Assembly (NCBI RefSeq): GCF_026625785.1
Contig: NZ_CP113063.1
Coordinates: 3,038,001-3,102,000 of the forward strand
Reading direction: 5' to 3'
Length of the DNA stretch: 64,000 bases
Origin: Gordonia sp. SL306
GTDB taxonomy: Bacteria; Actinomycetota; Actinomycetes; Mycobacteriales; Mycobacteriaceae
The notes below the pieces were generated by a model. The model saw nothing but the letters and a program-made list of their open reading frames with translations. It was not told the DNA's origin and made no database searches. Positions 16,683 to 25,344 of this stretch are shown here, piece by piece. Within the stretch, counting starts at the first letter, position 1. Each line of letters starts with the position of its first letter. The translations under genes were made by a program, and so were the position numbers.

Positions 16683-18047
16683 TCAGCCGAGTCCGACCGG
16701 GGTGTTTGACCGACGGCGCGCGCCGAGCCCCAGATTCTCCCGCAGGGTGCGACCTTCGTACTCGGTGCGGTAGACGCCGAACTCCTGGAGATACGGCACC
16801 ACCTCGTCGACGAAGCGGTCGAGGCCACCCGGGGTGATGTGCGGCACCAGGATGAAACCGTCACTCGCGTCTGACTGGACCAGATCATCGATCTCGCGCG
16901 CGACGGTCTCCGCCGATCCGACGAACGACTGCCTGCCGGTGACCTCGATGATGAGCTCGCGGGTCGTCAGATTCTCGGCGGCGGCGCGTTGTCGCCACTG
17001 AGCGGCCACGTCGCGGGGGTCGCGGTGGATGCGGACGCTGGCCCTGCCCTTGGCGACGGTGTTCTCGCCGGGAATCGGGTCGACCTCGGGAAGCGGCCCG
17101 TCCGGATCGTGGGCCGACAGGTCGCGGTTCCACAGCTGTTCGAGGAACTTGATCGCGGTCTGCCCGCTCACCTGTGCGAGGCGGACCTCATGGGCGAGGT
17201 CCGCAGCCTCGGCGTCGGTGTCGCCGAGGACAAAGGTGGCGGCCGGGAGGATCAGCAACTCGTCCCGACGACGGCCGTGAGATGGGAGGCGTCCTTTGAC
17301 GTCGGCGTAGAACGCGCGACCGGCATCGCGGGTGGAGTGGCGCGAGAAGATGGCGTCGGCGCGGGCCGCCGCGAACTCGCGGCCCTCCTCGGAGTCGCCT
17401 GCCTGGAAGATCACCGGGCGTCCCTGCGGGCTCCGGGGCACCGCGAAGTGCCCGGAGATCGAAAACTGATCGTCGACGTGGTCGAACGCGCCTGCGTCGT
17501 CGCGACGCAGGAACCGGCCGGTCGCCTTGTCGGCCGGCACGTCGTCGTCGAGCCACGAGTCCCACAATTCGATGGCGGTCTCGAGGAATTGGCGGGCTCG
17601 CCGGTAGCGCTGGTCCTGGGGGAGGAATCCACCCCGACGGAAGTTCTGACCGGTGAACTCGTCCCACGACGTCACCACGTTCCACGCGGCGCGACCGTCC
17701 GAGAGGTGATCGAGTGTCGCGAATTGCCGTGCCACCTCCAACGGTTCGTTGAACGTGGAGTTGATGGTGCCTGCCAGACCGAGGTTCTCGGTGACGGCCG
17801 CCAGTGCGGCGAGGACGGTGAAGGTGTCCGGCCGCCCGACGACGTCGAGATCGTAGATCTCCCCGTGCTGTTCGCGTAGACGCAACCCTTCGGCGAGGAA
17901 GAGGAAATCGAAAAGCCCGCGCTCGGCGGTCTGGGCGAAGCGCGTGAACGAATCGAACTCGATGTGGCTACCGGAGTTCGGATCGCTCCACACCGTGGTG
18001 TTGTTGACGCCGGGGAAGTGCGCGGCGAGGTGGACCTGTTTCGTCAT
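16683..18047 (-). CDS. NtaA/DmoA/DszA family FMN-dependent monooxygenase
   Basis: A 454-residue luciferase-like flavin monooxygenase. The start MTKQVHLAAHFPGVNNTTVW and the blocks LAEGLRLREQ, GRPDTFTVLAALAAVTENLGLAGTINSTFNEP, LSDGRAAWNVVTSWD and PVIFQAGDSEEGREFAA are typical of the NtaA/SnaA/DszA/SoxA subgroup. These two-component enzymes use FMNH2 from a separate reductase and oxygen to oxidise sulfides, sulfones or aminocarboxylates. The substrate is not determined here; sulfur scavenging is a reasonable guess. ATG 18047 overlaps the upstream gene's stop (ATGA). No flavin reductase gene is in the window. Confidence 0.92.
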   Translation of the reverse strand: MTKQVHLAAHFPGVNNTTVWSDPNSGSHIEFDSFTRFAQTAERGLFDFLFLAEGLRLREQHGEIYDLDVVGRPDTFTVLAALAAVTENLGLAGTINSTFNEPLEVARQFATLDHLSDGRAAWNVVTSWDEFTGQNFRRGGFLPQDQRYRRARQFLETAIELWDSWLDDDVPADKATGRFLRRDDAGAFDHVDDQFSISGHFAVPRSPQGRPVIFQAGDSEEGREFAAARADAIFSRHSTRDAGRAFYADVKGRLPSHGRRRDELLILPAATFVLGDTDAEAADLAHEVRLAQVSGQTAIKFLEQLWNRDLSAHDPDGPLPEVDPIPGENTVAKGRASVRIHRDPRDVAAQWRQRAAAENLTTRELIIEVTGRQSFVGSAETVAREIDDLVQSDASDGFILVPHITPGGLDRFVDEVVPYLQEFGVYRTEYEGRTLRENLGLGARRRSNTPVGLG

Positions 18048-19249
18048 CGACGTCCCGCTCCTGTCGTGGTCGCTGTGGCCAGGGTGAACCGGTTGGCCGG
18101 GCGCGTGAGACCGAGCCGCTCGCGCAGACTCGGTGCGTCGGCGTCGTGGATCAGTCCGCGTCGCCGGAGTTCCGGCACGAGGTGTGTGGTGATCTGCAGC
18201 AGGTCGTGCGGAACCGTCGCCGGCCGGAGGCGGACGCCGGTGATCCCGGAGCCGGTGAGATCGGCGATGTGGTCGGCGAGGTCGGCAGTGGTCCCCGAGA
18301 AGACCGGCACCCCACCGGTGTACGGCGTGCCCAGCGCGTCGTCGAGCCGATCGCGGCGAACCTCGGCGGTCCGCTCGCGATCGTCGAGGTGGACGAGCAG
18401 GTCGGCGAACACGTGCACCCGCTCGTCCTCGCGCCCGGAGCGCACCTGCGCGTCCCGTACGGCGGCCACGGCACGGGTCGCGGCCGGCCGATCGTGGGCC
18501 GCGACGAACCCGATGTCGGCCGACGCGCCCACGAAGTCGACGGCGGCCGCGCCCGATGCGGTCGTTGCGGCGATGACGGGTTGCCCCTGCGGCGGCCGCG
18601 GGGTGATCGACGGTCCCCGGACCGAGAAGAAGCGTCCCTCGAAGTCGATGTAATGCAGCTTCGTCCGGTCGATGAACCGTCCGGTGGACATGTCCCGGAT
18701 CTCGGCGCCATCTTCCCAGGAGTCCCACAGGCGTCGCAGAACCTCGACGTATTCAGTTGACTCGGAGAACAATTCGCGTTGTCGTTCGGCGGTCTCGGCC
18801 GGCAGCGTCCGCCTGCCGAACAGCCGCGCGTCCGGGTCGGTGTCGGCCACATCGACGATGACACCCGCACGTGCCCGACCGACGTAGTCGAGGGTGGCGA
18901 TGGCCTTTGCGGCGTGGAACGGCTCGGTGTGTGTCGCGACCACGGTCGGTACCAGGCCGACGCGCGACGTGGTCGGTGCGACGCGTGCGGCCACCAGCAC
19001 GGAATCGAGTCGTCCGGCGGCGAGTTCGGAGACCGGCCGGTCGAGGTCGTCGGTCGTCGGCGGTCGCAGGCGAAAGCTGTCGGCGATCGTCACCAGGTCG
19101 GCCCCGGCCCGATCCGCTTCGCCGACGAGGTCGGTCCAATAGCCCGCCGTGAGCAGGTCATCAGGGCGTGCGTCCGGTTCTCTCCAGGCGAGCGGATGCC
19201 AACCGGCACCGGCGAGGGCGATGGCCAGATGTGTTCCGAGAGTGGTCAT
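18044..19249 (-). CDS. Luciferase-like flavin-dependent monooxygenase
   Basis: A 401-residue member of the same superfamily (LLM), more divergent than its downstream partner: LVTIADSFRLRP, GLVPTVVATHTEPFHAAKAIATLDYVGRARAGVIVD and PPQGQPVIAATTASGAAAVDF are recognisable flavin-binding and barrel segments. ATG 19249 has GGGAAG seven bases upstream. It is the first gene of a two-gene operon with the NtaA-like enzyme and faces the small ORF and third monooxygenase at 19452-20749, so all three may share control from the 19250-19451 interval. The substrate is unknown. Confidence 0.87.
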   Translation of the reverse strand: MTTLGTHLAIALAGAGWHPLAWREPDARPDDLLTAGYWTDLVGEADRAGADLVTIADSFRLRPPTTDDLDRPVSELAAGRLDSVLVAARVAPTTSRVGLVPTVVATHTEPFHAAKAIATLDYVGRARAGVIVDVADTDPDARLFGRRTLPAETAERQRELFSESTEYVEVLRRLWDSWEDGAEIRDMSTGRFIDRTKLHYIDFEGRFFSVRGPSITPRPPQGQPVIAATTASGAAAVDFVGASADIGFVAAHDRPAATRAVAAVRDAQVRSGREDERVHVFADLLVHLDDRERTAEVRRDRLDDALGTPYTGGVPVFSGTTADLADHIADLTGSGITGVRLRPATVPHDLLQITTHLVPELRRRGLIHDADAPSLRERLGLTRPANRFTLATATTTGAGRR

Positions 19250-19401
19250 GAGGGCACTTCCCGTATCGGTGGTACGTGGCGCGGTCATCGAGGACAACGT
19301 CGCGGCGGCGCCCGGACAACCGGATCCGGAGGGTCTCGATCAGTGTGAGTGCAAGTCTCGCCAAGACTCTCGTGGTGCGGCTTACTGGGTGATCGCCATC
19401 G

Positions 19402-19439
19402 ATCTCACGCCGACGAACCCATCTCACGCCGACGAACCC
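19402..19439 (+). repeat. 19-bp perfect tandem repeat
   Basis: Two adjacent identical copies of ATCTCACGCCGACGAACCC (19402-19420, 19421-19439) directly before the AGGAG ribosome-binding site of the small ORF at 19452. It lies in the 202-bp divergent region between monooxygenase genes. Confidence 0.93.
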
Positions 19440-19451
19440 AGGAGTGTGGCC

Positions 19452-19607
19452 ATGTCGTGGCTGACCCGGGTGCTGGACACCCAGCACAACTATCTGCTCC
19501 GAGCTGTCTCAGGCCTCGCACCCGAGGCCGCGCATGCCACCGCGCTGTGTGCCGGACCGGACTGCTCGTGCGGTGCTGTCATCCCGGCGCACGGGGAGGC
19601 CTGGTGA
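19452..19607 (+). CDS. Small 51-residue Cys-containing protein, coupled to downstream monooxygenase
   Basis: A short ORF with ATG at 19452, preceded by AGGAG at seven bases, ending in TGA at 19605-19607 that overlaps the GTG of the next gene (GTGA). The product starts MSWLTRVLDTQHNYLLRAV and ends LCAGPDCSCGAVIPAHG then EAW, with three cysteines in a C-x4-C-x-C pattern. No signal peptide or membrane helix is seen. The spacing and overlap argue that it is translated. It could be a leader peptide tuning expression to cysteine supply, a metal-binding mini-protein or a partner of the monooxygenase. No family recognised. Confidence 0.6.
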   Translation: MSWLTRVLDTQHNYLLRAVSGLAPEAAHATALCAGPDCSCGAVIPAHGEAW

Positions 19608-20749
19608 CCGGGCGTGCCTCGCGCGTTCCGCTGTCGGTCCTCGACCTCGCGCCGATCACCGAGGGCAGTTGCGCCGCCGACGCGATCCGGCGCAGCATCG
19701 AACTCGCCCGTCATGTCGAAGAGCTGGGCTACCGGCGGTACTGGTTGGCCGAACACCATTTCGTCTCCGTGGCCAGCTCATCCACGACGAGCCTCATCGC
19801 GCTGGTCGCGGCAGCGACCGATCACATCCGGGTCGGAAGTGCCGCAGTCCAGATCGGTCACCACACCGCGGCGTCGGTGGTGGAGGCGTTCGGCACGATC
19901 GATGCACTCCACCCGGGGCGGCTCGACCTCGGTCTGGGGCGATCGGGGCAGCGGCGCACCGAGGCCCTCTCGGCCGTCGCCGCCGGCCGACGCGTCACCG
20001 AACCACAGCCGGAACGATGGGTCGACGGACTCCTGATCCCGGAACCGTTTCCGATCGAGCAACTCCTGTCGTCGCCGCGGCTGGCGACGATGAGCAGCGC
20101 GCTTGCGTTCGAGGGTGCGCGGCAGCCGGATTTCGCCGACGCCGTCGACGACGTGCTCGCGTTGCTGGGCGGGCGCTTTCGCATCGACGACCTCGAGGTC
20201 CGTGCCGTCCCGGGCGAGAATGCCGACCTCCAGGTCTGGATCTTCGGCAGCAGCAAGGGGCAGAGCGCGGCGGTCGCGGGCGCGTCCGGATTGCCGTTCG
20301 TGGCCAACTATCACGTCAGTCCGGCCAGTGTGCTGGAGGCCGTGGAGGCCTACCGTGCCGCGTTCCGGCCATCGGCACGGCTCACCGAACCCTATGTCGT
20401 CGTGTCGGCGGATGTGGTGGTCGCCGACGACGACGAGACCGCGACGCATCTGGCCTCGACCTACGGTCACTGGGTGTACGACATCCGCAGCGGTCACGGG
20501 GCGACGGACTACCCCGATCCCGCGACGGCGCCACCGCTGACCGATCAGCAGCTCCGCGTCGTCGCGGATCGGACCCGTACCCAGTTCGTCGGCGCGCCGG
20601 AGACGGTCGTCGGTGGCCTCGAGACCCTGGCGCGAGCGACCGGCGCCGACGAGCTGGTGATCACCAGCGTCACACACGATTTCGAGGACCGTAAACGGTC
20701 GCACCAGCTCCTCGCCGAGGCCTGGGGGCAGCGCCGCGGCGAGGAGTGA
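19604..20749 (+). CDS. LLM-class flavin-dependent oxidoreductase (group 1, MsnO8-like)
   Basis: A 381-residue luciferase-family oxidoreductase of group 1. Signature blocks: VPLSVLDLAPITEG, LGYRRYWLAEHHF, IRVGSAAVQIGHHTAASVVEAFGTIDALHPGR, DLGLGRSG, WIFGSSKGQSAAVAG and QFVGAPETVVGGLETL. It should bind FMN or F420 and oxidise a small molecule; the family is functionally diverse. GTG 19604 overlaps the small ORF's stop, and a GGGGAGG lies just upstream, so coupling with the small ORF is likely. It converges on the acyl-CoA dehydrogenase operon with a hairpin between. Confidence 0.9.
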   Translation: MTGRASRVPLSVLDLAPITEGSCAADAIRRSIELARHVEELGYRRYWLAEHHFVSVASSSTTSLIALVAAATDHIRVGSAAVQIGHHTAASVVEAFGTIDALHPGRLDLGLGRSGQRRTEALSAVAAGRRVTEPQPERWVDGLLIPEPFPIEQLLSSPRLATMSSALAFEGARQPDFADAVDDVLALLGGRFRIDDLEVRAVPGENADLQVWIFGSSKGQSAAVAGASGLPFVANYHVSPASVLEAVEAYRAAFRPSARLTEPYVVVSADVVVADDDETATHLASTYGHWVYDIRSGHGATDYPDPATAPPLTDQQLRVVADRTRTQFVGAPETVVGGLETLARATGADELVITSVTHDFEDRKRSHQLLAEAWGQRRGEE

Positions 20750-20768
20750 CGAGACTGCCCGGAAACGA

Positions 20769-20819
20769 CAGGGCCCCCGCCCGTTTCGGGATGATTCCCG
20801 AAACCTCGGCAGGGGCCTG
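20769..20819. terminator. Hairpin between convergent genes
   Basis: Inner perfect stem GTTTCGGGA/TCCCGAAAC with a four-base loop, flanked by outer arms CAGGGCCCC/GGGGCCTG with small bulges. There is no U-run. It is placed to end both the monooxygenase message (plus) and the acyl-CoA dehydrogenase message (minus). Confidence 0.75.
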
Positions 20820-20839
20820 TGCGGTCAGTTCGAACCGAC

Positions 20840-21952
20840 TCAGCCGATCATCACCATCTCGTGGTCGCCGACCGAGCGTGCCAGCACCGACACGTGATCG
20901 GCGGCGTCGCCGAGGGTGTGCGAGATCGCGGTCAGTCGGCTCAGGTAGTGGCCGACCGGGTACTCGGCGGTCATACCGATACCGCCGTGCATCTGCACCG
21001 CCTCCTGTCCGATGACCCGGCCCGAGCGGCAGATCTGCAGCTTCGCCCGCGACGCGATGGCGGGGTCGCAGATGCCGTCGGACAATGCGGTCGTCGCATA
21101 CAGGCTCATGCTGCGTGCCAACTCCAGCTGGGCGTACATGTCCGCGGCGCGCTGGGTCAGTGTCTGGAACTGGGACAGCGTGACACCGAACTGCTTGCGG
21201 GTCTTCAGATATTCGACGGTGAGGTCGAGAGCGCGCTCCATGGCGCCAACGGCCTCGGCGCACAACGCAGTCTGGATGCCGACCTCGGCGTCCGCGATGA
21301 CCTGGGTCGCGTCGCCGCTGCCCAGGCGAACCGCTGCGGCGTCGGTGAACTCGACCTGTGCGCCTCGACGCCGGTCGTGGGTGCGGTAGGGAGTCCGCGA
21401 GACGCCCTCGGCGTCCGCGTCGACGAGGAACAGGCCGACACCGTCGTCGGTGCGTGCCGACACGACCAGCTTGTCCGCGCAATCACCATGTCCGACCAGG
21501 GTTTTGGTGCCATTGAGTTTGCCGCCGTCGGCGGTGGTGGCGACCTTCGCGCCCGGCCAGCGGTCGCCGGGCTCGAGGTGTGCGAAGGCCATCAGCAGCT
21601 CACCCGACGCCAGCCCGCCGAGGATTTCGGCGCGAGTGTCGGCATCGGCGGTCGCGGCGACGAGCGACCCCGGGACGAGTACGGCGTCGAGGTACGGCTC
21701 GGGTGCCAGCGCGCGACCGAGCTCCGTCATGACGCTCGTGAACTCCACCGGGCCTGCGCCCATGCCGCCGTCGTCCTCGGGAAAGGTGAGGCCGAGGATG
21801 CCGATGTCGGCCAACGACTTCCAGACACCCTTGTCCCAGCCGAGTTCGGTGTCGGTGACCGCGCGGACCGTCTCGATGTCGTACTTGCGGGTCAACACCT
21901 CGCGAACGGTGTCGCGCAGCATCGTTTGTTCGTCGGATAGTGCGAAATCCAT
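20840..21952 (-). CDS. Acyl-CoA dehydrogenase, small-subunit type (heteromeric FadE)
   Basis: A 370-residue acyl-CoA dehydrogenase: N-terminal helical domain (FALSDEQTMLRDTVREVL), FAD/beta domain, and C-terminal helices with LKTRKQFGVTLSQFQTL and EAVQMHGGIGMTAEYP, the FAD-contact motifs. It lacks the usual C-terminal IYEGT-type catalytic segment. With the next gene it probably forms the alpha2-beta2 heterotetramer known for mycobacterial steroid side-chain and related FadE pairs, where FAD sites form between unlike subunits. It lies 51 bp downstream of its partner. The substrate could be a branched or CoA-linked ring compound; not resolved. Confidence 0.92.
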   Translation of the reverse strand: MDFALSDEQTMLRDTVREVLTRKYDIETVRAVTDTELGWDKGVWKSLADIGILGLTFPEDDGGMGAGPVEFTSVMTELGRALAPEPYLDAVLVPGSLVAATADADTRAEILGGLASGELLMAFAHLEPGDRWPGAKVATTADGGKLNGTKTLVGHGDCADKLVVSARTDDGVGLFLVDADAEGVSRTPYRTHDRRRGAQVEFTDAAAVRLGSGDATQVIADAEVGIQTALCAEAVGAMERALDLTVEYLKTRKQFGVTLSQFQTLTQRAADMYAQLELARSMSLYATTALSDGICDPAIASRAKLQICRSGRVIGQEAVQMHGGIGMTAEYPVGHYLSRLTAISHTLGDAADHVSVLARSVGDHEMVMIG

Positions 21953-22003
21953 GAAAGGTTCCCAGGTTCTCGTGTGTAGTGAAAGGTTCTGTGCGGTGGC
22001 CTT

Positions 22004-23200
22004 TTACAGGCCCAGCACGGCCTTGTCGATGATCTGACGCTGAACTTCCGACGATCCGCCGTAGATACTGACCTTGCGATAGTTGAGGTAGGTCGGTACG
22101 GACAGCTGCGCCCACTCCGGTGACGCGATGTCGGCGGTGCCATTGGCGGCGGACGCATCCAGGCCGGCAACCGGCAGTGAGTCGGGGCCGGCGATGTCGG
22201 CGAGCAGCTCCATGGCCTCCTGCTGCAACTGGCTGCCACGAAGCTTCAGCAGCGACGACGCCGGGTTCGGCTTCCCGTCCGCCGACGACGCGGCCACGCG
22301 CAGCTGGGTCACCTCGAGGGCGAGGAGGTCGTTCTCCAGCTCGGCCAGGCGGGTTGCGAGCAGCGGATCCTCCAAGAGAGTGCCGCCGGACGCGGTCGTG
22401 ATCTGGCGCGCGAGTTCTTTCGCCTTGGCGAGCTTGGTCTTGGTGTAGCCGATGCGGGCGATGCCGCTGCGCTCGTTGCCGAGCAGGAACTTGGCCTGGG
22501 TCCAGCCCTCGTTCTCCTTGCCGACGAGGTTCTCGACCGGCACGCGGACGTCGTTGAAGAAGACCTCGTTGACCTCGAAACCGCCGTCGATCAGCTGGAT
22601 CGGGCGCAGTTCCACGCCGGGGGTGTCCATCGGGAACAGCAGCATGCTGATGCCGGCCTGCTTCTTGACGTCCGGATCGGTGCGCACGAGGCAGAAGATC
22701 CAATCGGCGAACTGGCCGAGCGTGGTCCACGTCTTCTGGCCGTTGACGATGTAGTGGTCACCGTCGCGGACCGCGCGGGTCTTGAGTGATGCGAGGTCCG
22801 AACCGGCCTCGGGCTCGGAGAAGCCCTGGCACCACCAGATGTCGAGGTTGGCGGTCTTGGCCAGGAAGCGTTCCTTCATCTCCGGCGAACCGAACTGCGC
22901 GATGACCGGACCGATCATGCCGACGTTGAACGGCAGCATGTCCGGGACGTGCATCAGGCTCATCTCCTCGCGGTAGATGTGGCTCTGGATGGGGGTCCAG
23001 TCGCGGCCACCCGACTCGACCGGCCAACCCGGCGTCGCGACGCCGTGCTCGTTCAGGATGCGGGTGGTGGTGACGAGGTCGTCCGGGTAATTCAGCTTGC
23101 CCGCCTCTGACCGACGCCGGAGGTCTTCGGGGACTTTCGCGAAGATCGCCCGCAACTCATCGCGGAACGCCTCTTCTTCGGGACTGAATTTCAGCTGCAT
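22004..23200 (-). CDS. Acyl-CoA dehydrogenase, catalytic-Glu subunit (heteromeric FadE)
   Basis: A 398-residue acyl-CoA dehydrogenase with CQGFSEPEAGSDLASLKTRA, YIVNGQKTWTTLGQFADWIFCLVRTD and C-terminal VSIYGGSSEVQRQIIDKAVLGL. The classical catalytic Glu of the IYEGT motif is Gly here; Glu in GNERSGIA, at the position used by isovaleryl-CoA dehydrogenase-like enzymes, is the probable base. This subunit lacks the RKQFG-like FAD motif that its partner supplies. ATG 23200 is preceded by AGGAG at 13 bases, a rather long spacing. First gene of the two-gene operon, divergent from the TetR gene at 23370. Confidence 0.92.
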   Translation of the reverse strand: MQLKFSPEEEAFRDELRAIFAKVPEDLRRRSEAGKLNYPDDLVTTTRILNEHGVATPGWPVESGGRDWTPIQSHIYREEMSLMHVPDMLPFNVGMIGPVIAQFGSPEMKERFLAKTANLDIWWCQGFSEPEAGSDLASLKTRAVRDGDHYIVNGQKTWTTLGQFADWIFCLVRTDPDVKKQAGISMLLFPMDTPGVELRPIQLIDGGFEVNEVFFNDVRVPVENLVGKENEGWTQAKFLLGNERSGIARIGYTKTKLAKAKELARQITTASGGTLLEDPLLATRLAELENDLLALEVTQLRVAASSADGKPNPASSLLKLRGSQLQQEAMELLADIAGPDSLPVAGLDASAANGTADIASPEWAQLSVPTYLNYRKVSIYGGSSEVQRQIIDKAVLGL

Positions 23201-23279
23201 GAGTTCTGTCTTACTCCTGGTCGGCGGGCGTGGGATGCAGACGTGAAAACGCGGTGGTGATGCTCGTACGCGTCTGCTG

Positions 23280-23297
23280 ACTAAGCGCTTGCTTAGT
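23280..23297. promoter_or_regulatory. Perfect 7-4-7 inverted repeat, likely TetR operator
   Basis: ACTAAGCGCTTGCTTAGT: arms ACTAAGC/GCTTAGT around GCTT. It lies in the 169-bp gap between the acyl-CoA dehydrogenase operon and the TetR gene, 79 bp from the former start and 72 bp from the latter, as expected for an autoregulated repressor of both. Confidence 0.8.
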
Positions 23298-23369
23298 GAT
23301 ACTGTGCACTATGCCGCGACCAGCGGCCCATGTCAATGTCAGCGGATCATCGAAACGGAGGCCGGCGAC

Positions 23370-23984
23370 ATGTCAGTCGTGGAACCGCCGCCCCGTGCCG
23401 TCAGTGCGCGCTCACGGTTGCTGCGAGCCGCGGTGGAGGCGTTCGCGGCACAGGGATTCGACGCGACGACCACCCGCGACATCGCGACCGGGGCGCAGAT
23501 GAGTCCGGCGGCGGTGTACGTGCACTTCCGGTCCAAGGAAGAGGTGCTCTACGAGCTCTCCGACGCCGGGCACCGCTCGTTCCTGGAGTTGATCGATGCC
23601 GCCGACGATCCCGCGCACCCGCCTGCCGCGCGGCTGCGGGCCGTGATCGGCGCGCTGGCAGCTCACCACGCCCGTGATCATGTGTGGTCCAGGGTCGTCA
23701 ACTACGAGTTGGACTCGCTCTCGGCGGAGCATCGTGACGCCATCGCGGTGATGCGCAAGGAGGTCGCGCGACGTGTCGGCGCGATCGTCGACGCGGGCAT
23801 CGCCTGCGGAGCCTTTGACGTCGACGACCCGCAAGCGACCACGACGCTGCTGCTGTCGATGGGAGTCGATGTCGCGCGCTGGTATCGGGAGTCCGGCGCG
23901 ATGACGCCGGAACAGATCGGTGAGTTCCAGGCGGAGATGGCTGCTCGGATCGTCGGCGCTCGGGTGGACAGCTCACCGACGTGA
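23370..23984 (+). CDS. TetR-family regulator of the acyl-CoA dehydrogenase operon
   Basis: A 204-residue TetR protein. The N-terminal helix-turn-helix is AFAAQGFDATTTRDIATGAQMSPAAVYVHFRSKEEVLYELSD in outline (residues about 24-66). The C-terminal ligand domain is all-helical with a WYRESGAMTPEQIGEFQAEM end. ATG 23370 is chosen over the in-frame start at 23289, because the latter would read through the operator palindrome. Its divergent placement against the heteromeric FadE genes suggests it senses a CoA thioester or pathway intermediate; KstR2-type regulators work this way, but I cannot equate them. Confidence 0.9.
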   Translation: MSVVEPPPRAVSARSRLLRAAVEAFAAQGFDATTTRDIATGAQMSPAAVYVHFRSKEEVLYELSDAGHRSFLELIDAADDPAHPPAARLRAVIGALAAHHARDHVWSRVVNYELDSLSAEHRDAIAVMRKEVARRVGAIVDAGIACGAFDVDDPQATTTLLLSMGVDVARWYRESGAMTPEQIGEFQAEMAARIVGARVDSSPT

Positions 23985-24015
23985 CGCCTCGATGTGGGCG
24001 ACGCGGGCGAGCGTG

Positions 24016-25287
24016 TCAGCGCCCCACTGAGATCGTGCGGTCGGAGATGGTGCGGTCGGACTCCGCCGCGACGCTCGTCGCCGAGTCGCCGCTCCTCGCC
24101 GACCGGCGGCGGATACCGGCGGTCACGAGTGCACCGACCACCGCCAGCAACAGCACGTAGGCCACGTAGCCGACGACGGTCTCCTGCAGGCCGATGTGGG
24201 AGACCACGAGTCCGGCCACCACCGCGGGCAGGCTGAAGGCGAGGTAGCTCGCCACGAATACCGACGAGAAGACCTGTCCGCGTTGCTGAGCGGGCGTCGC
24301 CGCGATGATGCTGTCCAGCGCGCCGAGGAAGGTCGCGGCGAAACCTGCGCCCGCCACGATCGAGCCGACGATGTAGAGCGGTAGGGCCTCCATGAGCACG
24401 CCCGACAGTGAGATGACCGCACCGCCGGCCAGGGCGGGATAGCCGAAAGCCAGCTTGGTGCCCGCCTCGCGTCCGGTGATCGTCAGCGAGGTGAGAGCCG
24501 CGGAGGCGAAGAAGACGAAGAGCAGCACTCCGGCTTCGGCGTGATTCTCGACGCCGAAGACGCGTGCCACGACCGACGAGCCGAGCGACAGGTAGAGCCC
24601 GCCGAGCGACCAGGTAGCGACCAGCGCGGGCACCGCGGCGAAGAACACCCGGCGGACCGGGGCGGGCAGATGCACTCTCGGAGCGAGCGTGGCGACGAGG
24701 TGTCGCCGGGAGGTGAAGCCGATTCGCTCGGAGGTCTCGGGCACGATGAGCAGAGCGATGAGCAATGCCGCGAACAACCCGAGGATCACCTCGTAGATCA
24801 GGAATCGCGGGGCAGGCGCGTACTCGACGAGGAGACCGGCGACCGCGACGCCGCCGGCGAGTCCGATGGTCGGTGCGGCCCCGGTGATCGCCGACCCGAG
24901 TCGGGGTGTCGGCTGCAGATCGACGACGGTCGCGGTCAGTGTCCCCATCGCGGCGCCGGTCGCGAGGCCCTGTAGTGCGCGGGCGGCCAACAGGACGCCG
25001 ACGTTGTCGGCCGCGACGAACAAGATCATGCTCGCGATCAACAGGGCGAGCGCCACTGCGAGCACTGGTCGTCGGCCGATGTGGTCGGACAGCGAGCCCA
25101 CGGTGAGCAGGCTTGCCAGCATCGTGGCCACATAGATCGCGAAGACCGCGGTCAGGGTGAACGCCGAGAACCCCCAGAGTTCCTGATAGACGGGATACAG
25201 CGGTGATGGCGCGGCAGAGGAGAACAGGACCATCACGAAAGTGGCCGTGACCACCCAGAACGCGCGATGCGGGTGCAGTCGAGTCAT
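24016..25287 (-). CDS. MFS drug/metabolite exporter
   Basis: A 423-residue major facilitator with 12 hydrophobic segments. Motif A appears as GSLSDHIGRRPVLA (loop 2-3) and a motif C-like GAAPTIGLAGGVAVAGLL in helix 5, which marks an antiporter-type exporter. The C-terminal tail is hydrophilic with a repeated DRTIS. It is divergent from the TetR gene at 25368 with two matched operators between them, the usual layout of a drug- or metabolite-inducible efflux unit. It converges with the upstream TetR gene (31-bp gap). Confidence 0.9.
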   Translation of the reverse strand: MTRLHPHRAFWVVTATFVMVLFSSAAPSPLYPVYQELWGFSAFTLTAVFAIYVATMLASLLTVGSLSDHIGRRPVLAVALALLIASMILFVAADNVGVLLAARALQGLATGAAMGTLTATVVDLQPTPRLGSAITGAAPTIGLAGGVAVAGLLVEYAPAPRFLIYEVILGLFAALLIALLIVPETSERIGFTSRRHLVATLAPRVHLPAPVRRVFFAAVPALVATWSLGGLYLSLGSSVVARVFGVENHAEAGVLLFVFFASAALTSLTITGREAGTKLAFGYPALAGGAVISLSGVLMEALPLYIVGSIVAGAGFAATFLGALDSIIAATPAQQRGQVFSSVFVASYLAFSLPAVVAGLVVSHIGLQETVVGYVAYVLLLAVVGALVTAGIRRRSARSGDSATSVAAESDRTISDRTISVGR

Positions 25288-25296
25288 CTCATCTCC

Positions 25297-25320
25297 CTAA
25301 AGCAAAGAAATTTGCGTTAG
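25297..25320. promoter_or_regulatory. Operator site 1 of the MFS/TetR pair
   Basis: Imperfect inverted repeat CTAAAGCAAA and TTTGCGTTAG around GAAA, 9 bp upstream of the MFS start. It is the same sequence type as site 2, which lies 48 bp away. Confidence 0.8.
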
Positions 25321-25344
25321 ATTCAAAGTAGCCACACCCACCCA

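Noticed and set aside
19250..19451. Possible sulfur-type riboswitch in the monooxygenase divergent region
   Set aside because: I could not fold a known SAM or related riboswitch core from the sequence; only the 19-bp tandem repeat is clear.
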